44,335 nt of DNA from Clostridiaceae bacterium (GCA_012522435.1 JAAYKK010000081.1:1-44335), one strand, 5' to 3'. Counted from the stretch's first letter, positions 19,853 to 29,910 are shown. Notes: generated by a model not told the origin, from the letters alone. Numbers and translations: made by a program.

Positions 19853-22800
19853 GTGTATCTAAAGTCTCTTAGAATGCAAGGATTTAAATCCTTTCCCGAC
19901 CAGACTGTAATTGAATTCCATCAAGGAATAACAGCTATAGTCGGACCTAATGGCTCGGGGAAATCAAATATTACAGATGCCATACGTTGGGTTTTGGGTG
20001 AACAAAGTGCCAAGACTTTACGTGGTTCGCGTATGGAAGATGTTATTTTCAGCGGCACTGAGACTAGGCGTCAATTAGGTTTTGCCGAGGTTACGATAAC
20101 TTTTGATAATAAGGATCACCATATTCCCCTAGATTATGAAACGGTTGAAGTTACCAGACGCTATTATAGATCCGGGGATAGTGAATATCTGATAAATAAA
20201 GTTCAATGTAGATTAAAAGACATCCGTGAATTATTTCTGGATACAGGAATTGGCCGTGACGGTTATTCCATTATCGGTCAGGGTAGAATCGATCAGATTC
20301 TAAGTGATAATTCTGAAGATAGACGTAAGGTTTTTGATGAAGCAGCCGGTATAGTTAAGTACAAGATGCGTAAAAGAGAAGCTGAGCGTAAATTAGAAAG
20401 GACCGAACAGAATTTACTCAGGATTGATGATATTGTTCGGGAATTAGAACAACGTTTAGACCCTTTAGCGGAACAAGCAGAGAAAGCAAAAATTTATCAA
20501 CAATTATCTCACGAGATGAGATCTACTGATATTGGCTTATCTTTATACGATATCAAACGAAATCAGTCTGAATTAGAAAAAAGCCAGCAAGCTTCCAACG
20601 ATCTCTCTCTCGATTTGAATTCGGCCAGAGAATTATCTCGCAAATTAAAAACAGATTATCAGGAATCTGAAAAAAAGATCAGTTTAATTGATCAAGAAAT
20701 TGAAACACAACGTTTAAGCGAATCTTCCAAAAATGCAGATTTAGCAGAAATTCGTGAAAAAAGAGCAATAGCAAAAGAAAGACAACGTTCTTTAGATTTG
20801 CAGATAGATTCAGCAAAAGAACAGCAAACAGAGCTTAAAATAGAAGAACGTTTATTAGATGGTGATTTAGAACAAAAGCAAAGTCGCAGAAAAAGCTTAG
20901 AAACAGAAGTTGAACAATTAACAAAAGAATTTACAGCAGAAACAGAGATTCTGGACAAAAGAAATCATCAATTAATTGAACTCAGTTCAAAAATTGTTGA
21001 CTTGAATGCTGAATTACAAAATAAGCGAGATGAGCTGTTCACCTTGCAAAAATCTACCACTTCTTTTAGCCAAGAAGTGTCATTTGTAGCAGAGCAAATT
21101 TCTCTGATTAAGAATGAGCTTGAGCAATTAGAAGTTGAACATAAGCAAGTTTATGCTAAATATACTGAACAACAAATCCTACACGAACGAGAAAAATCAG
21201 AATTTGAGGCAACAAGTTCTGATCTTGCTGAAGCACGTAAAGTTGTTGATCAAATTAGAACAGAACTTGATCAACTTGATCGGAAAAAACAGAGTTTAGC
21301 AAATGAGTATCATAATTCCAGATACCGTTTAAATACTTTGCAAGAGCTTGAAGCTAGTCGAGAAGGCTTTCATCAGGCTGTAAAATCCTTAATGCGACAG
21401 ATTGAGCTGGATAAAGATTTTGGACAAGGAATTCATGGTCCTTTAGCAGAATTAATCAGGGTTCCTCTGCAATATGAGAAAGCAATTGAAATTGCATTGG
21501 GAGCGGCTTTACATAATATAGTAACTACAACTAAAGCTGATGCTTCTCGGATGATTGAGTGGCTAAAACAAACCAAATCAGGACGCGAGACATTTCTGCC
21601 TTTAGATACAATTAGATCAAGATATATTTCGGAATCTGATTTTAAACAGCTCGAATCATTGCACGGTTTTCTTGGAATTGCTTCCGGAGTTGTGGATTTT
21701 TCAGAAGAATATAAAGACATAATAGGGCACTTGTTGGGCAGAGTGATTATTGCCGATGATCTTGAACATGCTCTGCAAATCTCTTCAGCCTTGCAACGAA
21801 AATATCGGATTGTAACTCTAGCCGGTGATATTGTACAAATAGGAGGTTCAATGACCGGTGGAGAAAATAAAAAACAGTCTGCTGGCTTATTGCGCAGAAA
21901 TCGAGAAATCTCTGAATACCAAGAAAAAATTGAAATCTTAAAACAAAATATCCAAGATCTTAACCAAGCAATAGAGAATCAAACCCAAAGTTTGCTGAAA
22001 AAAGGTCAAATTCAAACTGATTTAGAAAATCAATATGTTAACCAGGAAAAACATATTTTTCAAATTGAAACCAGTACCGAACAGACAAAACATGATCTGG
22101 AGCAATTAATAGAAGAAATTAAAGTAAAATCTGAAAATTTAATCAATTATCAAACCAGAACAGAAGTAGTAGAACAAAAAAGACTACAAGCCGAAGAAAA
22201 TCTAGTCCGGACAGAGCAAAAAAAACATGATTGTGAAGCAAGTCTAAAACTATTACAACAAGAGCAAGTTTCTGAAAATAAAATTATTAAGGATCTTCAA
22301 GAACAAGTGATGCAATTGAATATTTCACTTGAAACAAAGAGGGAATCTTTAGCAAACTTTTCTGAGTTGACCGAACAAGCTGAACAAGATTTTGTTGCAC
22401 AGAGAGCAAGACAAGAAGCAGTAGCTGAACAAATTGTAAATGCTCAAAACGAACTTAAAAAGCTGGCCGAACAAAAGGCAGAATATGAAGAAGCATATCG
22501 TATGCTTGAACAAGAGCTTGCACAATTGGCACTAGACATTCAAAATAAACAGCAGGAAAGAATTGCTATCGAAAAAAGACAACATAGTTTGTTTACAGAA
22601 GTAGAATTGCAGGCAGAACAAGTTTCAAAGCTTCAAATCCAGTTGGAGCGTTCCGGACAACGTACTGAAAGACTGGAGCAGAGTATAGTCTCCTCCAAAA
22701 ATCATATTTGGGAAAATTATGATATTACTTATATAGAGCTTGATCCTGAACAATATCCGATTACTAATTTAACTAAATCCAGAGAGATATTAAAAGAAAT

Positions 22801-23449
22801 AAAACAGAAAATTAGAGATCTAGGTCCGGTAAATCCAAATGCGATAGAGGAATATGATCAAGTTTTTGAAAGACATGACTTCATGTTAACTCAAAAAGAA
22901 GACATTGAATTATCCAAGGAAAAATTGATAGAAGTAATTGATGAACTGGAAACTGCAATGTCTGAACAATTTATTGAAAATTTTGCCCAGATAAATCAAA
23001 ATTTTAAAGAAGTATTTTCCGCATTATTTGTGGGTGGTGAGGCTGAACTTGATCTTGAAACTGATGATCCTCTGACAGCAGGAATTATCATAAAAGCCCA
23101 ACCTCCCGGAAAAAGATTGCAAAATATGAGTTTGTTATCCGGTGGTGAAAGATCCTTAACTGCAATTGCACTATTGCTTGCGATCTTCAGATTAAGGCCG
23201 GCCCCGTTTTGTGTTCTAGACGAAGTAGAGTCTGCTTTGGATGAAACTAATATAATTAGATTCACCGAGTATTTAAGAAAGTACACTGATGAATCACAAT
23301 TTGTATTGGTTACGCATCGTAAGGGTACGATGGAGGCTTCTGAACGTTTATATGGTATAACTATGAAAGAACGTGGTGTTTCAAAAGTACTTTCATTAGG
23401 CTTGACAGATCATGATACAGTAGATGACGATAGATATATCGCAATCTAA
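19853..23449 (+). CDS. smc: chromosome segregation protein SMC
   Basis: GTG start; MYLKSLRMQGFKSFPDQT, Walker A GPNGSGKSNITDAIRWVLGE, SMC hinge (EIALGAALHNIVTT), signature LLSGGERSLTAIALLLAI, Walker B PAPFCVLDEVESALDE. Confidence 0.98.
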   Translation: MYLKSLRMQGFKSFPDQTVIEFHQGITAIVGPNGSGKSNITDAIRWVLGEQSAKTLRGSRMEDVIFSGTETRRQLGFAEVTITFDNKDHHIPLDYETVEVTRRYYRSGDSEYLINKVQCRLKDIRELFLDTGIGRDGYSIIGQGRIDQILSDNSEDRRKVFDEAAGIVKYKMRKREAERKLERTEQNLLRIDDIVRELEQRLDPLAEQAEKAKIYQQLSHEMRSTDIGLSLYDIKRNQSELEKSQQASNDLSLDLNSARELSRKLKTDYQESEKKISLIDQEIETQRLSESSKNADLAEIREKRAIAKERQRSLDLQIDSAKEQQTELKIEERLLDGDLEQKQSRRKSLETEVEQLTKEFTAETEILDKRNHQLIELSSKIVDLNAELQNKRDELFTLQKSTTSFSQEVSFVAEQISLIKNELEQLEVEHKQVYAKYTEQQILHEREKSEFEATSSDLAEARKVVDQIRTELDQLDRKKQSLANEYHNSRYRLNTLQELEASREGFHQAVKSLMRQIELDKDFGQGIHGPLAELIRVPLQYEKAIEIALGAALHNIVTTTKADASRMIEWLKQTKSGRETFLPLDTIRSRYISESDFKQLESLHGFLGIASGVVDFSEEYKDIIGHLLGRVIIADDLEHALQISSALQRKYRIVTLAGDIVQIGGSMTGGENKKQSAGLLRRNREISEYQEKIEILKQNIQDLNQAIENQTQSLLKKGQIQTDLENQYVNQEKHIFQIETSTEQTKHDLEQLIEEIKVKSENLINYQTRTEVVEQKRLQAEENLVRTEQKKHDCEASLKLLQQEQVSENKIIKDLQEQVMQLNISLETKRESLANFSELTEQAEQDFVAQRARQEAVAEQIVNAQNELKKLAEQKAEYEEAYRMLEQELAQLALDIQNKQQERIAIEKRQHSLFTEVELQAEQVSKLQIQLERSGQRTERLEQSIVSSKNHIWENYDITYIELDPEQYPITNLTKSREILKEIKQKIRDLGPVNPNAIEEYDQVFERHDFMLTQKEDIELSKEKLIEVIDELETAMSEQFIENFAQINQNFKEVFSALFVGGEAELDLETDDPLTAGIIIKAQPPGKRLQNMSLLSGGERSLTAIALLLAIFRLRPAPFCVLDEVESALDETNIIRFTEYLRKYTDESQFVLVTHRKGTMEASERLYGITMKERGVSKVLSLGLTDHDTVDDDRYIAI

Positions 23450-23488
23450 AATATTAAGCTTAAAATAATAAGAGCTGAAAGAGGATTT

Positions 23489-24418
23489 ATGAGTATTTTT
23501 AATAAATTTAAACAAGGTCTACAAAAAACCCGTGATTTTGTTACTGAAAGCTTTAATCGAATTGCTGCTAACCTCGGTTATTTTGATGAAGACATGCTGG
23601 ATGAGTTGGAAATGGTTTTAGTTCAAGCAGATTGCGGCATAGAGTTTGCAACTGAACTAACGGAAGCTATTCGAGAAAATATTCGGCAAACCGGAGATTC
23701 ATCTGTAGAAAATGTACTCAGTATTTTGCGTAAGGGCATGCTTGATCTATTAAAAGATGTAAAATCGCTTGAATTACAACCCGGTAAATTAAATATTCTT
23801 TTAATGGTGGGTGTTAACGGTACAGGTAAAACTACAACTTCCGGTAAATTGGCCAAACAATTTCAGGATCAGGGGAAAAAAGTTTTAATGGCTGCAGCAG
23901 ATACTTTTAGAGCAGCTGCTATTGAACAGATAAAAGTTTGGGGAGAGCGAACCAATACATCGGTCATAGCACATAAAATAGGTTCAGATCCTTCGGCAGT
24001 AGTATTTGATGCAATAGATGCGGCAAAAGCCAGAAATACGGATGTTTTAATCATAGATACTGCGGGTCGTTTACATACAAAACAAAACTTGATGGATGAA
24101 TTGTCAAAAATTCGCCGAATTATCAGCCGTGAGGCTCCCGATGCATATCTTGAGACATTATTGGTTATTGATGCGACAACCGGTCAAAATGCAATAGTTC
24201 AGGCTAATGCTTTTGCTGAAGCAACAGAAGTTACAGGATTGATTATGACCAAACTTGACGGAAATGCTAAAGGCGGAGTTGCTTTAGCAGTTGTTAAAGA
24301 AACTGATTTGCCTGTAAAATTGGCAGGACTTGGTGAAGGTGTCGATGATTTACAGGACTTTAATCCTGAGATATTTGTTGACTCTTTATTACCTGATCCC
24401 GAATCTCTTAAATCATAA
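23489..24418 (+). CDS. ftsY: signal recognition particle receptor FtsY (NG domain)
   Basis: LMVGVNGTGKTTTSGKLAKQF, AADTFRAAAIEQ, IIDTAGRLHTKQNLMDEL, TKLDGNAKGGVAL. Confidence 0.97.
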   Translation: MSIFNKFKQGLQKTRDFVTESFNRIAANLGYFDEDMLDELEMVLVQADCGIEFATELTEAIRENIRQTGDSSVENVLSILRKGMLDLLKDVKSLELQPGKLNILLMVGVNGTGKTTTSGKLAKQFQDQGKKVLMAAADTFRAAAIEQIKVWGERTNTSVIAHKIGSDPSAVVFDAIDAAKARNTDVLIIDTAGRLHTKQNLMDELSKIRRIISREAPDAYLETLLVIDATTGQNAIVQANAFAEATEVTGLIMTKLDGNAKGGVALAVVKETDLPVKLAGLGEGVDDLQDFNPEIFVDSLLPDPESLKS

Positions 24419-24447
24419 TTGTAGAAAAAGCTGTCAAGTGAAAAAGC

Positions 24448-24475
24448 TTGACAGGTGAAATATTTCTGTTATTCT
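24448..24475 (+). promoter_or_regulatory. candidate ylxM promoter, possibly giving a leaderless transcript
   Basis: TTGACA (24448-24453), 16 bp, TATTCT (24470-24475) with upstream TGt extended -10; ylxM ATG at 24483 with no visible SD. Confidence 0.45.
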
Positions 24476-24482
24476 ATATTTC

Positions 24483-24827
24483 ATGTCGGAAAATAAATTA
24501 GTCAGACAACATAATCGTATTTGTATGCTTTTAGATTATTATGGAGATCTGTTGACTTCAAGAAGGCAACAGATCTTAAATATGTCGATTGAAAATGATC
24601 TATCACTATCTGAGATTGCGGAAAAATTAGAGATTTCGCGTCAAGCAGTACACGATAATATTCAAAAGGCTATTGATCAATTAGAACAATATGAGATTGT
24701 TCTGGGCATGGCGACTAAAGACAGGGCATTACTGAATAAGTTGGATCAAATAATGAGCAATAACCAACCTGAAAAAAATCGGGAAGTTATACTCCAATTA
24801 AAAGAACTAAAGGCAATGATTTTATAA
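24483..24827 (+). CDS. ylxM: YlxM/p13-like putative HTH DNA-binding protein of the SRP locus
   Basis: LLDYYGDLLTSRRQQILNMSIENDLSLSEIAEKLEISRQAVHDNIQKA between ftsY and ffh. Confidence 0.93.
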   Translation: MSENKLVRQHNRICMLLDYYGDLLTSRRQQILNMSIENDLSLSEIAEKLEISRQAVHDNIQKAIDQLEQYEIVLGMATKDRALLNKLDQIMSNNQPEKNREVILQLKELKAMIL

Positions 24828-24874
24828 TCATTTTATCAATTTAACTTTTAACTCCACATAATGAGAGGAAATAT

Positions 24875-26227
24875 ATGGCACTATTCAGCAGTTTATCTGA
24901 TAAATTAAAATCAATCACAGATCGTATGCAAGGTAAAACTCGCGTTACGGAAAAAGATATTAAAGAAATGATGCGCGAAATTAGGCTTGCTCTTTTAGAA
25001 GCAGATGTTCATTTCAAGGTCGTAAAAGAGTTGATTGATGATATCTCAGAAAAAGTAAAAGGCGCTGATGTAATGGAAAGCCTAACCCCCGGTCAACAGG
25101 TGGTTAAAGTTGTTCATGAAGCATTGATTGATATCTTCGGTACAGAAAATACGAAAATTGAAGTTTCTCCGGATAATTTTACCGTAATAATGTTATATGG
25201 TTTACAAGGTTCAGGTAAAACAACTACGGCGGCAAAATTAGCACGTCTTTATAAGAATAACGGTAAAAAGCCTTTCTTAACTTCGGTTGATGTACATCGG
25301 CCGGCTGCTCAAGAACAGTTAGTTGTTTTGGCCGAACAAATTGATGTACCTTACCATATTAATCCTGAAGAAAAATCTGCCCCGGCAATTGCTCGTCGTG
25401 CAGTTGAAAGAGCAAAGTATTTAATGTGTGACACATTGATTGTCGATACAGCGGGTCGAATGACTGTTGATCCAGAATTGATGCAGGAATTAAAAGAAAT
25501 CAATCAAACAGTTAATCCGACGGAGAGATTATTGATTGTCGATGCTATGATTGGACAAGAAGCGGTCAATATTGCATTAGAGTTTGAAGAACAAATTGGT
25601 ATTGACGGTTTTATTATGACCAAACTTGACGGTGATGCCAGAGGTGGTGCGGCTTTATCGATTCGCCATATGACAGGAAAACCGATCAAAATGATAGCTA
25701 CCGGTGAAAAGCTGGATGCTTTGGAAGAATTCCATCCGGAACGTATGGCTTCAAGAATACTTGGCATGGGTGATGTACTGACCTTAATTGAAAAAGCTAC
25801 TGAAGCAATCGATGAAAAGAAAGCTCAAGAAGCTTATGAAAGAATGCGTAAGAATCAGTTCACATTGGATGATATGCTAGACCAATTTGAACAGATGAAC
25901 AAAATGGGTGGTGTACAAAGCATTCTCTCAATGCTTCCCGGTATGGGTAATAAAATATCTCCTGATGCGATTGATGATAATAAAATGGCAAGAACCGCAG
26001 CGATTATTAAATCAATGACCCCACAGGAAAGAGAAACACCCAGAGTGTTAAATGCGAGTAGACGTAAAAGAATTGCTGCAGGAAGCGGCGTTCAGGTCTC
26101 TGATGTAAATCAGTTGATCAAACAATATAATGAAATGCAAAAAATGATGAAACAGTTTACCCGAATGGGAAGAGGTAAGCAACGTCGCTTGATGCAACAA
26201 TTTGGCGGCGGTAATCTTCCGTTCTGA
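24875..26227 (+). CDS. ffh: signal recognition particle protein Ffh
   Basis: YGLQGSGKTTTAAKLARLYK, IVDTAGRMTVDPELMQEL, TKLDGDARGGAAL; M domain with methionine-rich C-terminus. Confidence 0.98.
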   Translation: MALFSSLSDKLKSITDRMQGKTRVTEKDIKEMMREIRLALLEADVHFKVVKELIDDISEKVKGADVMESLTPGQQVVKVVHEALIDIFGTENTKIEVSPDNFTVIMLYGLQGSGKTTTAAKLARLYKNNGKKPFLTSVDVHRPAAQEQLVVLAEQIDVPYHINPEEKSAPAIARRAVERAKYLMCDTLIVDTAGRMTVDPELMQELKEINQTVNPTERLLIVDAMIGQEAVNIALEFEEQIGIDGFIMTKLDGDARGGAALSIRHMTGKPIKMIATGEKLDALEEFHPERMASRILGMGDVLTLIEKATEAIDEKKAQEAYERMRKNQFTLDDMLDQFEQMNKMGGVQSILSMLPGMGNKISPDAIDDNKMARTAAIIKSMTPQERETPRVLNASRRKRIAAGSGVQVSDVNQLIKQYNEMQKMMKQFTRMGRGKQRRLMQQFGGGNLPF

Positions 26228-26261
26228 GAAATAAATATATTGTAAATATGGAGGAAATACA

Positions 26262-26546
26262 ATGGCAGTAAAAATTCGTTTAAAACGTATCGGAGCAAAA
26301 AAACAACCTTCTTATCGAGTGGTTGTAGCAGATTCAAGATCACCAAGAGATGGCCGCTTTATTGAAGAGATTGGTTTTTACAATCCTTTGATAGAACCGG
26401 TGGATATCAGAATTGATTTAGAAAAAGTAGATCACTGGATGAAAAACGGTGCTCAACCTACCGATACAGTCAGAGCTTTAATAAATAAAGCCAAAAAAGC
26501 TGAAACGGCTGAAGTATCTGATGAAAATACAGAAGCAGGTGAATAA
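26262..26546 (+). CDS. rpsP: 30S ribosomal protein S16
   Basis: [43 protein letters not shown]. Confidence 0.98.
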   Translation: MAVKIRLKRIGAKKQPSYRVVVADSRSPRDGRFIEEIGFYNPLIEPVDIRIDLEKVDHWMKNGAQPTDTVRALINKAKKAETAEVSDENTEAGE

Positions 26547-26549
26547 TAC

Positions 26550-26786
26550 ATGGTAGATCTGCTAAAAACGTTGTTAGAACCTTTGGTTGATAATATAGAT
26601 GAAGCGCGGATTGATGAAATCGATCGTGGAAACACTGTAGTTTTTGAAATCAGAGTAAAACCTGAAGACATGGGTAGAGTAATCGGACGTCGCGGAAGAA
26701 GAGCTCAAGCAATTCGTTCGGTTATGCGTGCTAAAGCTAAGAATGAAAACAAAAGAGTAATCGTGGATATTGTTGATCCCGAATAA
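26550..26786 (+). CDS. khpA: KH domain RNA-binding protein
   Basis: GRVIGRRGRRAQAIRSVMRA KH motif; between rpsP and rimM. Confidence 0.93.
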   Translation: MVDLLKTLLEPLVDNIDEARIDEIDRGNTVVFEIRVKPEDMGRVIGRRGRRAQAIRSVMRAKAKNENKRVIVDIVDPE

Positions 26787-26802
26787 TTTCATAATAGGTA
26801 CT

Positions 26803-27336
26803 ATGACAAATTTAACTGAACGTTTTGTAGTTGGACGGATAGGAAAACCCCGCGGTTTAAAAGGTGAATTGCGGGTTTTTCCTTTAACTGACAATATACA
26901 AAGATTCAAAGACATAAAGGTCTGTTATGTTGAAGACCAAGCCGGCAAAATTAAACAGCAGCTTCAAATTGAAAAGTGTAGCATTGTTCATACACAAGTG
27001 TTTATTAAGTTTAAAGATATTTCAAATAGAAATTCTGCTGAAAAAATAAAAAATTTTTTTTTAAGTGTAGATCGAGCGGAAGCAATTGAATTAAGCGCAG
27101 ATTCATATTTTATTGCAGATTTAATTGGTTGTTCTGTTTTTGATCAAGAAAAGGGATATTTAGGTGATATTGCTCAAATTGATAAGAACATTAGTAATGA
27201 TGTGGTTATTGTCAAAAAAGCAGGTGAGAAAGACCTACTTTATCCTAACTTAAAGTCAATTGTAAAAAATGTTGATCTAAGCAGTCGTAGAGTTGATGTT
27301 GTATTACCAGATGGTTTGTATGAGATATATCGATGA
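26803..27336 (+). CDS. rimM: ribosome maturation factor RimM
   Basis: FVVGRIGKPRGLKGELRVFPLTDN; PRC-barrel C-terminus; start placed at ATG 26803. Confidence 0.93.
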   Translation: MTNLTERFVVGRIGKPRGLKGELRVFPLTDNIQRFKDIKVCYVEDQAGKIKQQLQIEKCSIVHTQVFIKFKDISNRNSAEKIKNFFLSVDRAEAIELSADSYFIADLIGCSVFDQEKGYLGDIAQIDKNISNDVVIVKKAGEKDLLYPNLKSIVKNVDLSSRRVDVVLPDGLYEIYR

Positions 27337-28139
27337 ATAAATATTCTGTACTAACTTTATTTCCGGATATTGTTAATCAAGGCTTAAACTACAGTATTGT
27401 TGGTCGAGCTATTAAAGAAGGATTAATTGATCTAAATCTAATTAATATTAGAGATTTTGCTATAAATGACTATGGCCAAGTAGACGACAAATTATATGGC
27501 GGTGGAACCGGGATGTTAATGATGGCTGAACCGATATTGAAAGCTTGGTTGAGCATCTTTAAACCTGATCCTGAACAGTACTTAGCAGAATTGCCGGCAG
27601 AACTTACACTTACTGAATGGCAAAATAATCTGCAACAAGTGAGCGAAGCTCGTACATTTTTTCTTTCTCCTAAGGGACAAAAATTTGACCAAAATTTGGC
27701 AGCTGAGCTTGCCCAAGAAGATCATTTAGTATTTCTTTGTGGCCACTACGAAGGCATTGATCAAAGAATCCTTGATACTTTACAAGTAGAAGAGCTTTCT
27801 TTAGGAGACTTTGTTTTAACAGGTGGAGAATCTGCAATAGTAGTCATGCTTGATGCTATTACCAGATTAATACCGGGTGTCTTACCGGAAGCTGAAGCTC
27901 ATCAAGCTGATTCATTTGCTCAAGGTTTATTGGAAGAACCCCAATATACAAGACCTGCTAATTGGCGCGGTCTAGAAGTACCGGATATATTACTTTCAGG
28001 TCATCAGGCAAAAATTGAAAAATATCGTAAAAGCAAAAGTTTACTTGAAACTTTTCTTAAAAGATCTGATTTGTTAGAAAACAAAAAATTATCAGAATCA
28101 GAATGGTTGCTATTAATTGACAGTTTGAATAACAATTGA
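27333..28139 (+). CDS. trmD: tRNA (guanine-N1)-methyltransferase
   Basis: SVLTLFPDIV, YGGGTGMLMMAEPI, LCGHYEGIDQRIL, LGDFVLTGGESA, PQYTRPANWRG. Confidence 0.98.
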   Translation: MNKYSVLTLFPDIVNQGLNYSIVGRAIKEGLIDLNLINIRDFAINDYGQVDDKLYGGGTGMLMMAEPILKAWLSIFKPDPEQYLAELPAELTLTEWQNNLQQVSEARTFFLSPKGQKFDQNLAAELAQEDHLVFLCGHYEGIDQRILDTLQVEELSLGDFVLTGGESAIVVMLDAITRLIPGVLPEAEAHQADSFAQGLLEEPQYTRPANWRGLEVPDILLSGHQAKIEKYRKSKSLLETFLKRSDLLENKKLSESEWLLLIDSLNNN

Positions 28140-28149
28140 TACAATCTTT

Positions 28150-28217
28150 TAGGTTAAAGATTGGTGGTCCGCTGCAATTGCGTGCAAGAACACCTGTAAA
28201 GAGAGGAGGAACGCAAT
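28150..28217 (+). ncRNA. candidate L19 (rplS) leader structure
   Basis: ggtggtccgctgcaattgcgtgcaagaacacc can fold as GGTGgTC...GAaCACC with inner TTGC/GCAA directly before the rplS RBS; position matches known Firmicute L19 leaders. Confidence 0.4.
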
Positions 28218-28592
28218 ATGGACTTGGTAAAAGCTGTTGAACAACAACAATTGAAAAAAGGTCATAAGCATGTTTCAGTCGGTGATCATGTTAAGATACA
28301 TCTCCAGATAAAAGAAGGCGCACGTGAGCGTATTCAAATCTTTGAAGGTACAATCATTGCCCGTAAAGGCAAGGGATTGAGCGAGACCATTACTGTTCGC
28401 CGTATTTCATACGGTGTAGGTGTGGAACGTGTATTCCCTTTACATTCACCACGTGTTGAAAGAGTTGAAATTGTGCGCAAAGGTAGAGTCAGAAGAGCAA
28501 AACTCTACTATCTGCGTGAGCGCGTTGGTAAGTCTGCCAGAGTCAGAGAGAGACTGATGAGCAAAGAAGAACGTGCGATGCAAGAAGAATAA
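28218..28592 (+). CDS. rplS: 50S ribosomal protein L19
   Basis: [60 protein letters not shown]. Confidence 0.98.
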   Translation: MDLVKAVEQQQLKKGHKHVSVGDHVKIHLQIKEGARERIQIFEGTIIARKGKGLSETITVRRISYGVGVERVFPLHSPRVERVEIVRKGRVRRAKLYYLRERVGKSARVRERLMSKEERAMQEE

Positions 28593-28607
28593 ACAAATCA
28601 AATGTGA

Positions 28608-28637
28608 GCCGCTCAGCAAAACAAGAGCGGCCTTTTT
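28608..28637 (+). terminator. intrinsic terminator after rplS
   Basis: GCCGCTC-agcaaaacaa-GAGCGGC followed by CTTTTT. Confidence 0.9.
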
Positions 28638-28702
28638 ATGTTTATAAACTTTTAGTTCTTCTTTTCTGTATTTACTAGAATTTGTTAAAATTCTATTTAT
28701 AA

Positions 28703-28934
28703 TCTGTTCCGAAAAACAACTAGGCCAAATAATGGTTTGTCCCACTTGAAAAATGGAACACGAAATAGCTAAAATGAGTAATATTCTGTTCCGAAAATCA
28801 ACCAGGCCAGATTGTGGTTTGTCCTACTTGAAAAACGGAACACGAAATAACACGAAATAGCTAAAATGAGTAATATTCTGTTCCGAAAAACAACCAGGCC
28901 AAATTGTGGTTTGTGCTACTTGAAAAACGGAACA
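28703..28934. repeat. three tandem copies of an imperfect-dyad repeat (units 28703-28784, 28785-28876, 28877-28934)
   Basis: Each unit begins TCTGTTCCGAAAA and carries a 56-bp core TGTTCCGAAAAACAACCAGGCCAAATTGTGGTTTGTCCTACTTGAAAAACGGAACA bounded by TGTTCCG/CGGAACA (TGGAACA in copy 1); copies 1 and 2 also share cgaaatagctaaaatgagtaatat. Confidence 0.95.
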
Positions 28935-28967
28935 AAATACAGCTAAATATTTTTTAAAAGGCAATTT

Positions 28968-29894
28968 ATGGCGAAAATCAACTGGTTTCCCGGACATATG
29001 GCAAAAAGTCTCAAAGAGCTAAGAAACAATGTTTCGAAATGCGATTATATTATCGAAACATGTGATTCACGTTTGCCTCTATCTTCCAGAAATCCTCAAT
29101 TCAATAAATTATTAAAACAAAAAAAATATATGTTGCTCATGACTAAAAGTGATTTGGCAGATCCGGCAGCAACTCAAAAATGGCTTAATTATTTTCAGGA
29201 ATTGTTTCAAAAGAAAAATGAAATTTCAACTGAATCAGCATCTGTAATGGCCATTAACGTATTAGATAAATCTGATATTAAGCAAATCAGAGCAAGAATA
29301 TTGGCAGATAATCAAGATGTAATTGAGCGGGCACAATCAAGAGGACGTCGAATCAGACCGATTAGAGTTATGATTAACGGAATACCCAATACCGGCAAAT
29401 CAACCTTAATTAATAGTTTGATCGGCAAAAAATCTACACAGGTTTCTAATCGACCAGGTGTGACCAGATCGATTAATTGGTTGAGAGCGAGTACAGATTT
29501 TGAATTAATGGACACTCCGGGAATACTTTGGCCAAAATTTGAAACAGTCCAGGAACAATTAAATTTAGCTATTAGCGGGGCTATCAAGGATGATCTGTTG
29601 CCTTTTATTGAGATAGCCTGTGGTTTAATCTTAATTCTAGTCCAATCTTATCCGGAAGAGTTTTCTAATTTATTTAATCTTGATCTTGAAGCTACTGCTG
29701 ATTACTCCAATTGGTTGACTTCATATGAATTTTTAGAAAAGATTGCTTTTAAATTAAATTTAATCCAAAGTGGCGGTAAACCGGGTTTGGATCGTACCTC
29801 TCGTCGCTTAATTACAGAATACCGTCAAGGGAAGCTGGGACGTTTCAGTCTCGAGTTTCCCGATCGTAAGCTGATATATCCTGTTTCAATTTAA
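28968..29894 (+). CDS. rbgA: ribosome biogenesis GTPase RbgA (YlqF)
   Basis: INWFPGHMAKSLKELR, circularly permuted GTPase motifs TKSD, GIPNTGKSTLINSL, DTPGILWPKF. Confidence 0.96.
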   Translation: MAKINWFPGHMAKSLKELRNNVSKCDYIIETCDSRLPLSSRNPQFNKLLKQKKYMLLMTKSDLADPAATQKWLNYFQELFQKKNEISTESASVMAINVLDKSDIKQIRARILADNQDVIERAQSRGRRIRPIRVMINGIPNTGKSTLINSLIGKKSTQVSNRPGVTRSINWLRASTDFELMDTPGILWPKFETVQEQLNLAISGAIKDDLLPFIEIACGLILILVQSYPEEFSNLFNLDLEATADYSNWLTSYEFLEKIAFKLNLIQSGGKPGLDRTSRRLITEYRQGKLGRFSLEFPDRKLIYPVSI

Positions 29895-29910
29895 AAGTAA
29901 GAGGTTAACT

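Noticed and set aside
28703-28934. Three-copy repeat as a CRISPR array
   Set aside because: Unit-to-unit identity covers nearly the whole period, so there are no unique spacers, and no cas genes are nearby.
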